Below are positions 23,451 through 36,069 of a stretch of 64,000 nt of DNA, piece after piece; positions within the stretch are counted from its first letter, which is position 1; each line of letters opens with the position of its first letter. The position numbers were made by a program, and so were the translations under genes. Origin of the DNA: Acephala macrosclerotiorum (lineage: Eukaryota; Ascomycota; Leotiomycetes; Helotiales; Mollisiaceae); NCBI GenBank assembly GCA_014904845.1, contig MU119232.1, positions 62,001-126,000 of the forward strand. The letters are read 5' to 3'. The notes beneath the pieces were generated by a model, which was not told the DNA's origin, did not search any database, and was given only the letters and a program-made list of their open reading frames with translations.

Positions 23451-23473
23451 AAAAAAAAAAAAAAAAAAAAAAA
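23451..23473. repeat. Uninterrupted run of 23 A
   Basis: Homopolymer A23 immediately beside the second 2EXR relic. It lies on the plus strand, opposite to the relic's direction, so it is not that relic's poly(A) tail. It may be slippage or the edge of an insertion. Confidence 0.95.
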
Positions 23474-24149
23474 TTAAGATTAAGAAGTACGTATTTAGTC
23501 ATGGGAAAATCCAAAAGCAGGTATCAGCCTCGAAATTGAACGAATTCCAGCTCCATGTGTTCCCGAATTAAAGGACAGCGGATAAAGTGGAATCATCGCA
23601 CTCAGAGAGCCGCGATAGACTTGAAACAGGGTAGGTAATCTAGCAAGAGAGCGATAGTAGATCTGATCTGCAGTACCTCGGCGCTTTCGCAGTTATCTTT
23701 CGATTAAGCTAATTCCCACAGCACTTCAACGGTGTGGGATTGTATGTCGGAGCTCGATTGGAAGGCGCTTGAATGGATAGAATGTTGTTCCGGTTCTCTT
23801 TGGAAGGTTGTAGAGCGGCATCTTGATTATCTATTGAAGGAACTTCCTTCAAGGAATTGCGGTGTGAAGAATGAAATGAGCTGCAAAGATTGGTAAGTCT
23901 AATGAGTACAATATGGAGGTGCGGTCTTACTTGTAGAGGGCGCCAAAGGAATGCTTAACATGACAAGGGAGCCGTCAGAATTACATTCTCATAGGAAAGT
24001 AAGGGGTCACAAGAACCTACCTTTCAGCATTTCCAGTTCTGGCATCAATTGATCTAAGACTTATTAAACATGTGTACGGCCTGCAAGAAGCAACGTGGCC
24101 AGGAGACAACGGGCAAAGAGGTTGAAAGGCTTGATGCGGTAGGCTCACT
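23474..24149. other. Intergenic region within the 2EXR array
   Basis: About 680 bp without a supported gene. It separates two decayed 2EXR copies. Confidence 0.4.
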
Positions 24150-25068
24150 TCACGCAATGGAACTCAGCTGCCTCGGCCGTGACCATCCAAAGACTGGCCT
24201 CGTCTTAGTAATCCATTCTAAATAGATGTGATCCGAGTCAGGTTCGGGGATATCTTGCTCTCTGTACTGGAGGCGGCGTACCGACTCGGCTGGGAATTTC
24301 TCAAACATTTCCATGTATGTTGGCGTGCTGGGAGACCCATCTTCTATTTCTTCCAGAACTTGATCGAATCTCGCCAGCTCCTCTTCCATCTCCTGTCTTT
24401 CCTCAACGGAGGGGACAGGATGCCACGATGGATGATGAAGATCATCTCGTAGATGCTCGGCGTGACAATATAGAGGAAGGCCAACATCCATAACGGTCAG
24501 TATGTCATTGAGTCCAATGAGTTTCTCAATCCATAGCGTGAGTTTAGTCCAATATGCATCACCGAACCAGTCTTCATCCAATGTCCGACCGGTGGTCTCG
24601 CTGATGGCTAATTTTTCGAGCCGAACCATCTCCGTATGGCTGGGAGATTTCAAAAAGCGGAAACCCCCTTCATCGAAGGGATAACCGACATACAATGTGT
24701 CCAGAGACATGTTGAACCGTATTTCCGGCCCATAGGTCTCGGAAGCGAAGCAGCGTAGGTACATGCAATGCATTGTAGGCATCCTTGCACACAAGGCTGT
24801 AAACGAAGAACATCGTTGGCTTCGATGACACGGAGGTGTATCGAATTCTCTTCTTGAAGACCTCAAATACGCGTTCGTCGCCTTTTAGTGCTGCAACCTC
24901 GGAAGGACTGAGTGTGTTCATATCCTCCTTCTAGGTACTCTTTTCTTGAATTTGCGACAACGCGAGATTGCAGTGTGAGCTGCCATATCATGTACCTCAA
25001 TTCAATGGGTGTCGTTTGAAGAGATAGAATGTAGCACCGACTCCGACCGCACGGCTGCGGAGCTGCAT
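24150..25068 (-). pseudogene. 2EXR-family gene, nearly full length but frameshifted (copy 3)
   Basis: The start (MQLRSRAVGVGATFY) at 25068 matches MQLRNRVIGPGGTFY of the intact copy. The 2EXR box continues in a different frame as PIELRYMIWQLTLQSRVV, so there is an indel near 25035. A second frameshift lies near 24775, where VCKDAYNA must jump frame to MYLRCFASETYGPEIRFN. From there the frame is open to the stop at 24150 and contains FNMSLDTLYVG, MEMFEKFPAESVRRLQY and TRPVFGWSR. Both breaks fall inside conserved blocks where the intact copies have none. I call it a recent pseudogene. Confidence 0.75.
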
Positions 25069-25409
25069 CTTGAATGTTTGGCGAGGATTGGAAAGGCGTT
25101 GAGGTAGTTTATCAATACCAAGAGAAATGTCCGGATAAAGGGTAGCTAGAACACTTGTTAGAACCATGATCCCAGAAGCAGCTGGATTATCACTTGCAGA
25201 TATCGCGAAGCTTCGATGAAGCTCCTGCAGGAGGAAATGTGGATGTGGCGTAACGTGAAGGGATCGCCGTCAGCAGCGTATCGAGCTCTCAAGAAAGTGA
25301 AAGTGGGCACGTTGTCTGAAGATGATGCTGTGGGTGTTGGTGTTGGTGGGCACTTGGAGAGGTGAAGTTGCATATCGTAAGTTGTGAATGAAGGAGAATT
25401 TTGAGTTTT

Positions 25410-25450
25410 GACACGTTGAGGAAAGTGGAGCTGAACGCATTCTCACGTGC
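25410..25450 (-). repeat. Duplicated 2EXR upstream sequence, copy a
   Basis: This block has the form GACACGTTGAGGAAAGTGG...AACGCATTCTCACGTGC. It closely matches 26781-26819 upstream of copy 4, both ending in CACGTGC, and a shorter similar block lies near 28488-28508. It marks the ancestral promoter or 5' region carried along when the genes duplicated. Confidence 0.7.
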
Positions 25451-25667
25451 TGAAGTGGTGCATTTACCCCACGATATCCTAACTTTCTGCTCCTTGATTC
25501 ACAGGTCACTTCATGGCACACGAAATAGTTGAATCAGATGATCTGAGCTTTCTCGATTCCGAGGGAGAATGAGCCAGCTCTGACAACATCACAACAGCCA
25601 ATATCAAACACATTGGCGATATCCAATCGAATTCAACATCTCGATTACCATAATTGGCATTGATCTC

Positions 25668-26543
25668 TCAGAGCATAATAACAGGATTCTCTCCTCGTCT
25701 CCAGCCCCAGACGGCTCTTGTTCTCTTCTCGAGCCATTGCTGGTGTGAAATGGGCCCAGAGTCTACTGGTAGATCGTGCTCTGCCTCTTGATCATCTCCG
25801 TCCGAGCTGGTGAAGCGTCCGAGTATCGCGCTCGTGTGTTCCGACTGATATGTTGCCTCCTCCACCGTGAAGTCGAACCGTCGAGTCAATTCTTCAGGAA
25901 AATGGTCATAAACCTCCATGCATCTCTCTTGCTGACCGTCGTACCAGCAGAAGTTACAAAAGTCCTCCAGAACCTTCGCGCGCTCAAGCTCTTCTTCTTT
26001 GCAGCATTCGGCTATCCAATTTAAACACGTGGTGATTTCCTGAACTATGAGGAGATTTCTCAATGCAGGGAGCTTTTTCATCCATATTCCCAGCTTCTCC
26101 CAGTTTTCGAGGGCCTGAATACCAGCGCCCAAACCGCCCAAACCCATGCCAGCAATCTCCGATATGGCAATGTTCTCAAGCCGCACCAACTCTCTATCAC
26201 CGAGATCCTCAAAGAAGTCGAGCAATTTCTCCTCGAAGAAATGCTCCAAGTAAAGAGTGTCGAGGGAGGGGTTGAACAAGACAGTAGGACTGCATTGTTT
26301 CGAGCCAAAGTAGCGTGGGTAGCATGGGATGACTGCATTGTGTGAATCGTGGCAGATGTAGAAAGCAGAAGGAAGTGCAGCACGAGAATAGTACTGGCGT
26401 TTTCCTTTCAGTTCCACGTATTCGACCTCAACCACACGAGGCTGGAGACTAAACCGCCATATTATATCTTGTATCTCAAGTGGCAATCGTTTGAATGCGT
26501 AGAAGGTCCCGCCAGGACCGATTACACGGTTGCGAAGCTGCAT
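25668..26543 (-). CDS. 2EXR domain-containing protein (copy 4, intact)
   Basis: Single-exon minus-strand gene. The ATG at 26543 (MQLRNRV) is preferred because the neighbouring copy starts the same way; an in-frame ATG at 26597 would add 18 residues. The N-terminal 2EXR box reads FKRLPLEIQDIIWRFSLQPRVVEVE. It is followed by FYICHDSHNAVIPCY, then FNPSLDTLYLEHFFEEKL, and a C-terminal TRAVWGWRR. Length is 291 residues. The 2EXR family is large in plant-associated ascomycetes and has no established biochemical role. The gene lies in a tandem array of relatives on the same strand, and its upstream sequence is partly duplicated ahead of copy 3. Confidence 0.85.
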   Translation of the reverse strand: MQLRNRVIGPGGTFYAFKRLPLEIQDIIWRFSLQPRVVEVEYVELKGKRQYYSRAALPSAFYICHDSHNAVIPCYPRYFGSKQCSPTVLFNPSLDTLYLEHFFEEKLLDFFEDLGDRELVRLENIAISEIAGMGLGGLGAGIQALENWEKLGIWMKKLPALRNLLIVQEITTCLNWIAECCKEEELERAKVLEDFCNFCWYDGQQERCMEVYDHFPEELTRRFDFTVEEATYQSEHTSAILGRFTSSDGDDQEAEHDLPVDSGPISHQQWLEKRTRAVWGWRRGENPVIML

Positions 26544-26780
26544 GGCGAATGAATCGAAGGAGGTCGAGAACGATTGGTACGCGGATAGTTTTCGCATAGT
26601 ACTGCATCGGGCGGTACTCAGAAGAAGCCTCAGGTCGTTGCCTGGGTGGGTGGGCTAGTCGAGAGGTTCAGCTGAGTCAATTGGTATAGAACTTTCAAAT
26701 GGCTGGATGCCTTTCGTATTCTAGGCTTGTTGAGGTTGAAGGTGATTTGTGAGGAAGTTTATGTCCCGACATTTCAACTT

Positions 26781-26819
26781 GACGCGTTAGAAAAGTGGGG
26801 CCAACGCATGCTCACGTGC
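26781..26819 (-). repeat. Duplicated 2EXR upstream sequence, copy b
   Basis: Partner of 25410-25450, with only scattered differences over about 40 bp. It lies about 240 bp upstream of the intact copy 4 ATG and includes the E-box-like CACGTG. Confidence 0.7.
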
Positions 26820-27056
26820 AGAAATGAGTCTTCAATACCTAGATGCCAGACTTGTCATGTCTTTAAGCTGCTAGCATGATTTCACTTTCCGATATGATAG
26901 ACACGTTTGGGAGGTCACGTTTTGGTATTCTCAGTCCAGAAACAGTTGAGTAAATCGGTCTCAAGCCAGATGACCTCAATATCACAGTACAAATACAATT
27001 CTCTCAGAGCAGTTTACATTCTTGATGTCCGCACAGACGACGTGGCATCAGTGATA

Positions 27057-27297
27057 TCAGTGTTTTAAAAAAGCAGGATATGGCTGTCGTCGCCAGCCAA
27101 AACCCGACTTCGTTCTCTCCTGCAACCAGTGTACCAGTCCCCATGGGCCTGCTATCTTCCCAGGGCTCGGCATCTCCTTCGCTGTGATATCAATTTCTTG
27201 GGCCAATTCATCAGGAAAAGTATCGCACCAAATTTCTGATACTGTATTTGAGGTAAGATTAGAAATGGCCACAAATCTTGGGCAGGAATATTGAACA
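27057..27297 (-). pseudogene. 2EXR-family C-terminal fragment (copy 5)
   Basis: Directly downstream of copy 6, this minus-strand stretch again encodes only a family C-terminus: DTFPDELAQEIDITAKEMP, then WLQERTKSGFGWRRQPYPAF, then a stop at 27057. It touches the stop of the intact neighbour, so it is probably a leftover of unequal recombination between tandem copies. Confidence 0.7.
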
Positions 27298-27298
27298 T

Positions 27299-28279
27299 TT
27301 AAAGGCTGCCAGGAGGGTGCTTTTCCCTTCGCCAAAGCCAAGCAGGTTTCGTCCTCTTTGAAACCCAGTCAACAGAATGTACCGTGTTCGCCACAAACAT
27401 TTCGTATTCGTCAAAATTCGTGTACTCAAGGATCAGCCGTTCCATCAACTCAATGGGATATCGCTCGAATATCTCGACGCACCAATCTTTGCTGTCCATA
27501 CCACTCATCAAATCAGAGAAAAGATCCTCGAGCGACGTCAATTCCTGTCCCAGCTCTGCTATTCTGTTGCTCGAAAGGTGGCCAGCAACGAGATCATTCT
27601 CCAGTTCATTCTCGACTATCCGCATCCTCGTGCAAACGGGATGATCGACCTCGTCCAGAGTGACTATGCTTTTGAGTCCAGCCATCTTGTCGAGATATGT
27701 CCCTAGCCGAGTCCAGTATTTCTTCGCAAAGTAATCATCGCTATCGACACCTACAGATACTCCCTCGTTGATTGCCACGTTTGTCAGCCGAGCCATCTCC
27801 AGAGGACTCAAACTGTCCAGGAAGCCAAATAGTTTCTCTTGAAAACTCGGGTCGATGTAAAGTGTATCCAAGGCGAAATTAAACCGTATTTCGGGCCGTC
27901 CTGTCTTCGACCCAAAAGAAAAAGGATACTGCGGCATAACAGCAGTCCTGGAATCATGGCAGACCCTGAAAGCCGTCGGGAGTGTCGCGATCGCCGTGTA
28001 GAGTATGCTGTCCTCGTCATGGGCGCGTATACTCTCCCGCAATCTAGCATCATCTTCGAGGAATGCAAGCAGCTTCTGCGGGTCCCCGGCTTTCTCCAAT
28101 TTGTCAAGTTCCTTCCTCCATTGTCGTATGTCTTCCTTCCAGGTCATCTTCCAGTCGACCTCCACAACTCGAGGCTGTAGAGTGAGGCGCCATATAATCT
28201 GCCGTATTTCCGCTGGTAGCCGACTAAATTGAGGGAAGTAAGGTGGAGGTCTTGAAGTTTTGCCATTTCGAAGTTCCAT
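27299..28279 (-). CDS. 2EXR domain-containing protein (copy 6, intact)
   Basis: Single-exon gene of 326 residues, ATG at 28279 (MELRNGK). The 2EXR box FSRLPAEIRQIIWRLTLQPRVVEVD is followed by an extra charged, coiled-coil-like insert (residues about 45-85) absent from copy 4. After it come AFRVCHDSRTAVMPQYPFSFGS, FNFALDTLYIDPSFQEKLFGF and a C-terminal KRTKPAWLWRRE. All the conserved blocks are in frame, so I consider it functional. The role is unknown. It is the most divergent of the two intact copies, so the array is not purely recent. Confidence 0.86.
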   Translation of the reverse strand: MELRNGKTSRPPPYFPQFSRLPAEIRQIIWRLTLQPRVVEVDWKMTWKEDIRQWRKELDKLEKAGDPQKLLAFLEDDARLRESIRAHDEDSILYTAIATLPTAFRVCHDSRTAVMPQYPFSFGSKTGRPEIRFNFALDTLYIDPSFQEKLFGFLDSLSPLEMARLTNVAINEGVSVGVDSDDYFAKKYWTRLGTYLDKMAGLKSIVTLDEVDHPVCTRMRIVENELENDLVAGHLSSNRIAELGQELTSLEDLFSDLMSGMDSKDWCVEIFERYPIELMERLILEYTNFDEYEMFVANTVHSVDWVSKRTKPAWLWRREKHPPGSL

Positions 28280-28902
28280 GTTGGAGACGGTACGGGAGAT
28301 AGTTCGTGGTGACGGATGTATGGTCGTGGTAGACGTCGTACAAACAGCCTTCTCGAGCTACCTAGCAGAAGCATCAGCATGATCTCCTAAGACATTCTCG
28401 AATTCTCACCTGCTCAAATGGCTCGAGTTTTGAGGTTAACGTTAGAGGCAGAAGGAGGTTGAGGTCGCGAGGTTAGAAGTTTCACTAGACGCGTGGAGAA
28501 ATGTGGGGGTGGGGCATTTCAAACGCCATTTGAGGAAGTGCAACCGCAAACGCAACCATATTATTTTTTATATATAAAAAAAAAAATTATTTTGACTTAT
28601 TTATAACAAAATAAAGTTTCATTATTATAATCACGAGCCAGATTAAAATCCTTAATCATAGAATAGTGCGAAACTCAACAGCGGACGTCTGGCGCAGATC
28701 ATCACATGACTACTATGCCGCTCCAGACAAAAACGCTTAATTTTCCCCTTTCGGACACCGGCTTTGGCAGCCAGGCAGCCTTTACTCCCTCAATCCTCAT
28801 CCCATCCCAATTTCGATTGTCGGTGGTCAAGTTCTTTATTTTATTTTATCTACTTGATACTCACCCACGGGCAGCGTTGCTGTTCGGCGGTGTGCTCCTA
28901 AT
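28280..28902. other. Intergenic region with a short AT-rich tract
   Basis: Separates the divergent starts of 2EXR copy 6 and the next gene. An almost pure A/T tract lies near 28557-28632. A block at 28488-28508 resembles the upstream repeats of the other 2EXR copies. A plus-strand frame from 28706 is short and has no features. Confidence 0.5.
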
Positions 28903-30586
28903 ATGACCAAATCATTCATCAATTGCTCCAGTCTTCAGGCCAGTGACCAGCCACAGACATTGGAGACCATGGCAGAAATCACCGATAGAGACTATTCGGG
29001 AGACCAAGTAAATCTCGAAGTCCCCATCTTCTCTACCCCGCAGTACCAAATTAGCTACGGGGATGATTATACTCTCCAATGGACGCCACCTGTAGGCTCG
29101 AAAGAACTCGCCGTTGCATTGAGCTACCACTTTCCTCTGCAAAAAGACCTGGAGAGTAAAATGCAAGCTGCCACGAAGGCTTTTCTGTACCAAGAACAAC
29201 AATGTCCATCCCGCGAAACGGAGCAAGTGAAAACCTCATGTATCGAACAATCCACCATGCATCAACAGCCCTCTACGACGCCGACGGAGCCTTCCATGAC
29301 CTCTGGTCTGGAAATCAGACCTGCTGTTGCCCCAACGCTACAGATACTGACATGGGATTCTAAAATGAAAGAATTCAATCCGAAGATCAAAAGGCGTCGA
29401 TACGAGAAAGATGAACGAGCAAAAGTAGCCGCTAATCGAGGATTTGCTTGTGAACGGCATCGGCGACAGAAGATGAAGGTAGGTGTATCTTGATTGAATG
29501 TCAGTCACAGCTATTGATATTTTATAGTGTGACCCTGAGCAATGTTCTCAGAATAAGCAACGATTGAACGGGCTGGAAACCTTGGATGTGGCGTTAAAGC
29601 CTGAGGATGAATTCATGACCGGCCAACCTACTCCTGAATGCGACGTCCTGGCCGAGACCAATCAGCCTGTACCTACACAGCCAGATGATCTGAGTCTAAC
29701 CTCATTCACGCCTTCAGACACATCTCCGCGATGGAGTTGGTCGTCATTCGTTGATTCAGCGAAATCCTTCTCTGGGGACTTCTACCCAAGTGATCAGTAC
29801 ACGGATCTTCCAACTCCCTCCCTTGAAAACAGTTCAAGGTGTCATGACTCAATCGGGTCCGTCTTGTCTGAGACGTATGACTTGGACTTTCTAGCCAATT
29901 ACGACCCTATCTCCTTGACTGTTGACCAGAGCAAGAACAACGTTTGGTGGACACGAGATGTTTCTGGGATAGAAAGTGGTGACTTCTTGAACGACCCATT
30001 CTTTCCTATCGAGAATGCCGTAATGTCTTCAAATATCCACAATGTCCTTGGGACGCTTGCGTCGGGCTCGGACAACGCATCTACCTTTGAACCACTAGCA
30101 CCAGGAAGTTTTAGGAATTGTTCACAAGGGGAAGATGACGTCGTCACTGCCGATGCAAGCTTTGAGGCAGCTCTGGAATGTGCTGTGTCAATGCCATGTA
30201 TTGTAGAAAGCCCAGCGGATCCGGTACATGTGCCGCAGCACGAAGATGAGACTTCGATGAATTGGGAATCAAGCCACCCGACAACTGCTGTACCTGGAGA
30301 TTTCAGGCATGGGCAAGAGATAATCCCTTTGACAGATGTGCAGAGGGAGACACTGGTAAAGTGGTGGGGAAGAGATAGGTTCACTGAACAACCTCACAAC
30401 TTGTGTGGACATTCAAGTCCGGACGAGGATAAGACTTCGAGCTTTGATCGTCAGGACGCTTCAGAGGGCGAGGCCAGTTTGGGAGGAAAGAATTCGTTGG
30501 TCAATAAGGTAAAAGGGGCACATATCTCGCCACCGTTCCGGAAAGGTTTATGGAAAAGTAATTCATTTGGAAAGCCAAAAAAATAA
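28903..30586 (+). CDS. Putative fungal regulator with a basic Cys/His motif
   Basis: Exons 28903-29478 and 29528-30586 flank a 49-nt intron; the product is 544 residues. The splice joins KM-K to CDPEQC and completes a conserved-looking block at residues about 163-200: a basic KIKRRRYEKDERAKVAANRG stretch, then ACERHRRQKMKCDPEQC. This resembles a motif in uncharacterised fungal proteins thought to bind DNA, but it is not a standard Zn2Cys6 cluster, as too few cysteines are present. The C-terminal 340 residues are acidic and Ser/Thr-rich, suggesting an activation or disordered region. An alternative ATG at 28969 (MAEITDRDY) is possible. Confidence 0.68.
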
Positions 30587-30880
30587 AAATGAAAAAAAAT
30601 ATATTATATTTTAATATTCGTAAAAATATTCGATAATAATTAAATTAAAAATAAATTAGATTTAAAAAATTATTTTATAATATATTTATTTATTTTTATT
30701 TATTTTTATTAATATTTAATAATTGAATGAAAAAAAATATTATATAATTTAAAAAAATAAAATCGTTTTTATAAAAAATAATTTTTCTTTAAATCGAATA
30801 CAACAATTTTATTTATTAATATTTTTTTTAATAATTTGAAATTATATTAAATATTATTAAAACGTTTAAATTTTAAAGTC
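30587..30880. other. Nearly pure A+T block
   Basis: About 290 bp composed almost wholly of A and T, with only a handful of G or C bases. The left border coincides with the stop codon of the preceding gene and the right border is sharp, just before a 2EXR remnant. Such blocks in ascomycetes often come from transposon copies mutated by RIP. No coding remnant can be read. Confidence 0.85.
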
Positions 30881-31019
30881 TCGGATGAAAAGTATAAAAG
30901 ATATAGTCCAAGGGCTGCCTGTCTTGAATCGTTGCAGACGTGCGAGGCAGTGGGAAGTAAAGTATGGGTGAAGTATTGGATGTGGTCAGGAAGTCCGCCT
31001 CGGTAGTGATGAAACCTCC

Positions 31020-31162
31020 CATAATATTCTGCGTGACCATAGAAGCTCGACGATCTGGGGTCGAAGCGTGAGACGCCATATCATCTGTCGAAGCTCGATG
31101 GGCAAGTGTTTGAATGGGCAGAAAGTCTAGCCAACGCCAATGCCCCGGTTGCGGAGGCGCAT
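31020..31162 (-). pseudogene. 2EXR-family N-terminal fragment (copy 7)
   Basis: On the minus strand from 31162 the translation starts MRLRNRGIGVG, has a stop, then gives FKHLPIELRQMIWRLTLRPQIVEL, a clear 2EXR box. It then becomes unreadable. Only the N-terminal third survives, abutting the A+T block. Confidence 0.7.
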
Positions 31163-33545
<2,383 letters not shown>

Positions 33546-34129
33546 GGGGAACCGGAGATTAGAGAAGTGAAAGAGGTTGGGGGAGGTCGTTGGTGGTGGT
33601 TGGATAGAGCACAGAAGGAGTGTTGGAGGTCGTTTGGTCTTGCATAGAGAGCGTAGGAGGCTAGGGCTAGACATTAGACATTAGATCAATACCTGCTTTT
33701 CTATCCGAAATTTTCAGCTAATGTTGGGGCTAGTAGAAGGCCCTTTCTCTCGCTTCCCCTATTCTTGTTTCAGGACTTTATCCCAAGTAGCCTTCTTTCT
33801 CCCTCAAAACTATGCTGGGGTACAGAAAATCCTCTGCAGTAACACCTAAACCCTGGTTTGGAGTGAGAACTTAATATGAGGGGAGCATTGATTACCATTT
33901 GGTCACGGTCACCAGCCTAGTGAAGAGAAAAAGTAGGAGAAACTTGGTAGAGAAGAATGAGGTGTTGGTTTTGTTGAACATTAGACATTATCTCAACACC
34001 TGCTTTTCCGTCCACCATGCCGCCCATATGTCCCAGTGCACGAAGTCTTCTCTCCTTCCCACTTTATATCTTTCTCCGTATACACATTCATAGTCATCTT
34101 ATACACGCTCTTCTCTCTCAAGGCTCCCC
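33546..34129. repeat. Intergenic region with a decayed duplicate of the ERG28 3' end
   Basis: The part at about 33671-33870 resembles 33979-34190. Both start ATTAGACATTA...CAACACCTGCTTTTC-like, and both continue to a stretch matching the end of ERG28 and its 3' flank (CTGCAG...CCCAGCATA read on the minus strand). The left copy is diverged and no longer codes. Confidence 0.55.
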
Positions 34130-34685
34130 TTATGCTGGGACATAGTATCCCCACTGCAGCCACATCCAAACCAGCGTCCCATTCGCAACAAACACCGGCC
34201 CCGCAAGACCTTGACCCCACCTCGCGGTGCCGTATACCAACCATTCAGACATGAAGTGAAGCCAGGCGACGGCGTATGTGAGGAAGGCCATTTGATACAT
34301 ATTCCCATCGCTTATGTTATACGCAGCGTATAACCGCACCATGGATTGGATAGCTGTCCATGTACCAAAAGTTCTGGATTGCAATGGCGTCGCGGGGCTA
34401 TGAGGTGCGGAAGGATGCATATCTTTTGCAGATGCGGGCTTGGGAGAGGAGGGGGAGGGAGCGGGACCGGCGTAGACGCGGGAGGTGAATGAGAGGGTTG
34501 TGTATGCTTGTACACTATTCGCAATAGAAACAATAGAGACCTGCAAGCAGTTAGTGGAAGGACGGAGAGCATTCGAGGAATTAGACCGAGTGATAGAGAG
34601 GGAGACGGACGAGTAAAAGCCATTGTGGGAGGAGGCCGGGATGTTGTGGGAGGTAGGAGGCGAGGGTTGAGACGAGGGATGCCAT
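34130..34685 (-). CDS. ERG28: Ergosterol biosynthetic protein 28
   Basis: Exon 1 (34685-34611) and exon 2 (34540-34130) flank a 70-nt intron; the product is 161 residues. The splice yields the family N-terminus ending QWLLLVSIVSIANSVQAY. Four hydrophobic segments follow, with RTFGTWTAIQSMVRLYAAYNI and the HFMSEWLVYGT block being typical. Erg28 is an ER membrane scaffold that tethers the C-4 demethylation enzymes Erg25, Erg26 and Erg27. It sits head-to-head with the ketoreductase gene, another ER lipid enzyme, with 331 bp between the ATGs. A Pro/Ser-rich loop near residues 45-70 is longer than in yeast, which is common in filamentous fungi. Confidence 0.94.
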
Positions 34686-35016
34686 TATTGCTTCTCGAGG
34701 TTTAAATGCGGAGAGGTGTGGTGATTCGAGCGCTGTCGAGGATCAATTACTTCGTCGAAGGCAAATAATTGACGTCCAAATGGAATACTGAGAGCTACTT
34801 CGACCCTACAGCTTCAATTGACGTCTCGATTGAAGCTTGCCTTTGTTGTCGTACCCAGCTGTATTTTCTTTCCCAAGAGCTGAAGTGATCTGCAAATCGC
34901 GTGAAGGAAAGCGCGTCACAAGCGGCCGCACTGATCGACAGGTCCAAAAGGTCCCAGCTCTCAACCGAACCCTCAACAACCTCAATCCTCCACCAACTCT
35001 GACAACATTGCACACA
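34686..35016. promoter_or_regulatory. Bidirectional promoter with two TTGACGTC sites
   Basis: This 331-bp stretch lies between the divergent ERG28 and ketoreductase starts. AATTGACGTC occurs twice, at 34767-34776 and 34816-34825, a direct repeat about one-half nucleosome apart. TGACGTC is the core of CRE/ATF-type bZIP binding sites. Whether it controls both genes is inferred. Confidence 0.55.
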
Positions 35017-36069
35017 ATGGATTACCTGGACAGCATACCGAAACCCCTTCTCGGCGCATCTGCCTTAATTGGAGCTTCGTTCATTGGATTGAAGATTTTC
35101 AATTATGTCCGCCTGTTACTTTCCCTGTTCGTTTTGCCTGGGAAGAACGTAAGCCCTTCTGATTGCTAGCATGTGATGGAATGAGAAGCTGACAATAGAC
35201 CATAGTTGAGATCTTACGGAAAGAAAGGCACTTGGGCAGTAGTAACCGGTGCCTCTGACGGCCTAGGCAAAGAATACGCCATCCAGCTCGCCCAAAAAGG
35301 CTTCAACCTCCTCCTCATCTCCCGCACTGAATCCAAACTCCAAACCCTCTCCACCGAAATCGTACAAAAATATGCCGGCACCAACATCCAAGTCAAGATC
35401 CTCGCCATGGATTTCTCCCAAAACAACGAAAGCGATTACGCCAAACTTAAAGCCCTTGTTGATGGATTAGATGTTGGGATTTTGATCAATAATGTGGGAC
35501 AGAGTCATAGTATTCCTGTGCCGTTTATCTTGACGCCGAAAGAGGAGATGAGGGATATTATTGCGATTAATTGTATCGCGACGTTGAGGGTTACGCAGAT
35601 TGTGGCCCCGGGAATGGTGCAGAGGAAGAGGGGTTTGATTCTTACCATGGGTTCTTTTGGTGGTTTGTTGCCTACTCCTTTGTTGGCTACGTATTCTGGG
35701 TCCAAGGCGTTCTTGCAACATTGGTCTACGGCTCTAGCTGGAGAGCTCAAGGGCTCAGGTGTCGATGTTGAGCTCGTCTTGAGTTACTTGGTCACAACAG
35801 CTATGTCCAAAATCAGGAAGCCGTCAGCGTTCATCCCCAATCCGAGGAATTTCGTCAAGAGCGTATTGGGAAAGATTGGACGCAGTGGTGGTGCACAACA
35901 GATGGCATTCACGAGTACACCGTTTTGGGGTCATGCGTTGATGCAGTGGTGGATTGAGAATACGGTTGGATTGGGAAGTGAGTTTGCGGTGGTTCAGAAT
36001 CGGAAGATGCATGAGGATATTAGGAAGAGAGCGTTGAGAAAGGCGGAGAGGGAGGCAAAGAAAGCTTAA
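35017..36069 (+). CDS. IFA38: Very-long-chain 3-oxoacyl-CoA reductase (ketoreductase)
   Basis: Exons 35017-35148 and 35206-36069 give 331 residues. An N-terminal hydrophobic segment ([18 protein letters not shown]) anchors it in the ER. The short-chain dehydrogenase features are TGASDGLG for cofactor binding, NNVG, the catalytic Ser in LTMGSFGG, and YSGSK with catalytic Tyr and Lys near residue 207. The C-terminus is Lys-rich (EAKKA), near but not exactly a KKxx signal. The enzyme carries out the first reduction of the fatty-acid elongation cycle with NADPH. It shares a promoter region with ERG28. Confidence 0.94.
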
